A program made the translations under genes and the position numbers. The notes below the pieces were generated by a model. That model was not told where the DNA came from, searched no databases, and worked only from the letters and a program-made list of their open reading frames with translations. Positions 5,019-6,712 of a stretch of 6,712 nucleotides of DNA are shown piece by piece; the first letter of the stretch is position 1; the number at the start of each line of letters is the position of its first letter. Origin of the DNA: Opitutales bacterium UBA7389 (GTDB taxonomy: Bacteria; Verrucomicrobiota; Verrucomicrobiia; Opitutales; Opitutaceae); assembly GCA_002474325.1 (NCBI GenBank), contig DKNL01000332.1:5642-12353 (forward strand). Direction: 5' to 3'.

Positions 5019-6278
5019 ATGTCTTCCCCACTAGAAACTCCAACCAGATCGACACCGCAAAAATGGCCGATCATGGTAGTGTTCGCCTTGATCTGGGGTG
5101 CTCTGATGAGCACCGAACAACTTTCAATACATCTGCTTCCCGCGACAATCGAGCAGTTTACAGTAGATCCCACCACCATTGCCCTGATCCTATTCATAAA
5201 CCCGGCATTCGGATTCTTAGCTCAGCCTATCGTCGGAGTGCTTGGCGACAAGATTTGGACGCCCGTCGGTCGCAGGGCCTTTTTTCTTATTACAGGTGCT
5301 CCAATCGTCGCCATCTGCCTTTGGTTCGTACCCGAAGCCCGATTTCTCTGGCATCTCGTTGTACTCGTGGTGGTGTATCAGTTCTTCCAGGATGTTCTAT
5401 GGGGATCCGATCATCCGCTACTGGCTGATCTTTTTCCTCCCAAGCAAAGACTTTTCGTATCGGGAATGCTGATAACAGCCGGTCAGCTAGCGACTTTAGT
5501 ATTTCTGCGATTCGGCATGAAACACTTGGATTCGGATGAGCTCTTTAGGCTAGTAGCAGTCATACAAGTTGTCTTCGTAATGGTTTTATCTTTCTTTCTG
5601 AACGAGAAACCGGTAGTCAAAAGAGATCGACCGAAGCTCGATGCTAAACGCTATGTGTCGGACCTTTTAGGCGATCCGATTCGCCGTAAATTCGCCATCC
5701 TCTATTTTGTTTTGTCGATGGTTATGAACCTCGCCGTCCTAGGAGGCTACCTTAGGCTTTTCGCCATCCACAACCTAGGCCTAGATCAGTCCGAATACGG
5801 CGAAACGTTCTGGGTATCCGCCGTTCCGCCCCTTTTGCTTTCCGTGCCCATGGCCATCGTCGTCGAACGCTTCCTTTCCAAACGTTTCGCTATGCTCGCT
5901 GGCATAATTTGTATTTTGACCTCATTGTGTATCGGCTGGTCGGCCCAAAACGCCGACCATCTCTTCTGGCTGGCGATATTGTGGGGGTTTGGATACATGA
6001 TTACCATCGTTACCTTTAAGCCATTTTTCAGCGAGTATGTCCCTAGCGATATCCTGGGCCAGGTAAGCGGCGCTCTCAATATTTGCTGGGGGCTCGGGCG
6101 AGCCATAGCCGTGCTGGGCGCCGGAATCATTATCGATAACTTCTTCGATGACAATTACCGCTATATATTCCCCTTATCTATCGTTCTAGCTGTCGTTTCA
6201 ATATGGATAGCAGCTCGCATTCCCGATCTTCGTTTCGAAGCTAGAAAACTCGGGAATGAGACTAAATCGGCTGCCTAA
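5019..6278 (+). CDS. MFS transporter, GPH/SLC45-like sugar carrier
   Basis: This 419-residue inner-membrane protein has about twelve hydrophobic helices (roughly 17-38, 53-77, 88-107, 110-135, 147-165, 175-194, 224-247, 262-283, 290-310, 314-335, 345-372 and 382-400), with a hydrophilic central loop at 195-223. The loop between helices 2 and 3, GVLGDKIWTPVGRR (73-86), is the MFS A-motif in the form seen in GPH- and SLC45-type sugar carriers (G-x-x-x-D-x-x-x-T-x-x-G-R-R). The charged residue D131 in WGSDHPLLADLF (128-139) lies at the end of helix 4. Such carriers usually bring in sugars or glycosides with H+ or Na+. The ATG at 5019 gives a normal short cytoplasmic N-terminus; no Shine-Dalgarno site is visible. 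The 51-base gap to the aldo/keto reductase suggests an operon. The exact substrate is unknown; the neighbouring sulfatase and sugar enzymes suggest a sugar released from a polysaccharide or glycoside. Confidence 0.94.
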   Translation: MSSPLETPTRSTPQKWPIMVVFALIWGALMSTEQLSIHLLPATIEQFTVDPTTIALILFINPAFGFLAQPIVGVLGDKIWTPVGRRAFFLITGAPIVAICLWFVPEARFLWHLVVLVVVYQFFQDVLWGSDHPLLADLFPPKQRLFVSGMLITAGQLATLVFLRFGMKHLDSDELFRLVAVIQVVFVMVLSFFLNEKPVVKRDRPKLDAKRYVSDLLGDPIRRKFAILYFVLSMVMNLAVLGGYLRLFAIHNLGLDQSEYGETFWVSAVPPLLLSVPMAIVVERFLSKRFAMLAGIICILTSLCIGWSAQNADHLFWLAILWGFGYMITIVTFKPFFSEYVPSDILGQVSGALNICWGLGRAIAVLGAGIIIDNFFDDNYRYIFPLSIVLAVVSIWIAARIPDLRFEARKLGNETKSAA

Positions 6279-6367
6279 GACTGATGAATTTACACAGCCT
6301 TTGCAGCGCACCAGATTAATGTAACGACCGAACTCTCGAACGGCTACCTCTTAGGCTTGGGCAACCA

Positions 6368-6712
6368 CTAGTATACCGCCGATTCCGCTAAGCTTGGGAG
6401 ATCATAGCGTTGTCTCAAACGCCCTAATTCCGACTTCATTGTTTCTAGAACATCGGCGTATCTCGGATCTTCTGAGACATCACGCATTTCGTCTGGATCG
6501 GTTTGCAAATCGATCAACTCGAATCCATCATTAGAATAATAGTTAATCAACTTATAGCGTTGGCCTCGAATGCCCTCGTGACGCGGCACGCCATGCTCGG
6601 TCAAATGCTCATAGTAGTGATAATACAAGTACTCTCTCCAGTTTTCCGATTCGGGGTTTTCAAGAATCGGGAGAATGCTGTGACCTTGAATCTCTTCAGG
6701 CACCGGCACTCC
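6368..6712 (-). CDS. Sulfatase (family S1), C-terminal part, cut by the right edge
   Basis: This is the last 114 or so residues of a formylglycine-type sulfatase, entering from the right edge in frame and ending in TAG at 6368-6370. The visible part is the C-terminal subdomain (like the N-sulphoglucosamine sulphohydrolase C-terminal domain). It shows the approach GHSILPIL, then LYYHYYEHLTEHGVPRHEGI, RGQRYKLINYYSNDGFELID, and finally LQTDPDEMRDV. The pattern of YYHYYE, a His before the G-I-R-G segment, RYKLI and a D-L-x-x-D-P-x-E box is characteristic. The catalytic Cys/Ser-x-Pro-x-Arg motif and metal sites lie outside the window. Such enzymes remove sulfate esters from polysaccharides or glycosaminoglycans and are normally exported. 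The gene converges on the transporter with 89 bases between stops, so it is a separate transcription unit. The exact S1 subfamily cannot be assigned from this fragment. Confidence 0.94.
   Translation of the reverse strand, partial: GVPVPEEIQGHSILPILENPESENWREYLYYHYYEHLTEHGVPRHEGIRGQRYKLINYYSNDGFELIDLQTDPDEMRDVSEDPRYADVLETMKSELGRLRQRYDLPSLAESAVY

Noticed and set aside
6273..6356. Inverted repeat GCCTAAGA / TCTTAGGC around the gap between transporter and sulfatase, considered as a terminator
   Set aside because: The 68-base loop is too long, there is no following T run, and 8-base repeats at such spacing are common by chance.
1..6712. tRNA, rRNA, CRISPR array, insertion sequence ends, phage or defence genes
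   Set aside because: Read on both strands, none of the corresponding repeats, cloverleaf patterns or protein motifs were found.

Overview
The window looks like a bacterial chromosome fragment from the Planctomycetota-Verrucomicrobiota-Chlamydiota group, most likely a marine or sediment Verrucomicrobiota. This is an inference from gene content: twin-arginine (Tat) exported Gfo/Idh/MocA oxidoreductase and sugar-isomerase-like proteins, a family S1 sulfatase, and a GPH/SLC45-like MFS carrier close together. Base composition is intermediate, and none of the starts has a convincing Shine-Dalgarno site. I see no tRNA, rRNA, CRISPR array, transposase or phage gene.

Layout. At the left edge (1-204, minus strand) is a fragment of an unrecognised protein that runs out of the window and has no clear start. 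Next to it (273-1556, minus) is a complete Tat-exported Gfo/Idh/MocA oxidoreductase. A gene-poor divergent region of about 700 bases follows; it holds several possible stem-loops but no credible gene. A Tat-exported TIM-barrel sugar isomerase/epimerase-like protein (2269-3177, plus) comes next. Its stop codon overlaps by 4 bases the stop of a convergent gene for a small single-span membrane protein of unknown function (3174-3620, minus). The gap up to 3911 contains a possible 52-residue membrane peptide whose start sits in a perfect dyad, and a good promoter match. Then come an aldo/keto reductase (3912-4967, plus) and, 51 bases later, a 12-helix MFS transporter (5019-6278, plus), probably one operon. 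The right edge carries the C-terminal part of a sulfatase (6368-6712, minus) that converges on the transporter.

How the genes may work together. The set suits uptake and catabolism of unusual, probably sulfated or modified, sugars: a sulfatase to desulfate, an exported NAD(P)-type sugar oxidoreductase and an exported isomerase/lyase-like TIM barrel to act on glycosides or free sugars outside the cytoplasm, an MFS carrier to bring the sugar in, and a cytoplasmic aldo/keto reductase to interconvert carbonyl and alcohol forms. Pairing of a Gfo/Idh/MocA oxidoreductase with a TIM-barrel isomerase-like protein recalls the 3-keto-glycoside (oxidation then elimination) routes known in other bacteria. 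Substrate and pathway cannot be fixed from sequence alone. No clearly new multi-gene system is visible; the best leads are the exported oxidoreductase/isomerase pair, the structured 700-base divergent region, and the small membrane proteins in the middle of the window.
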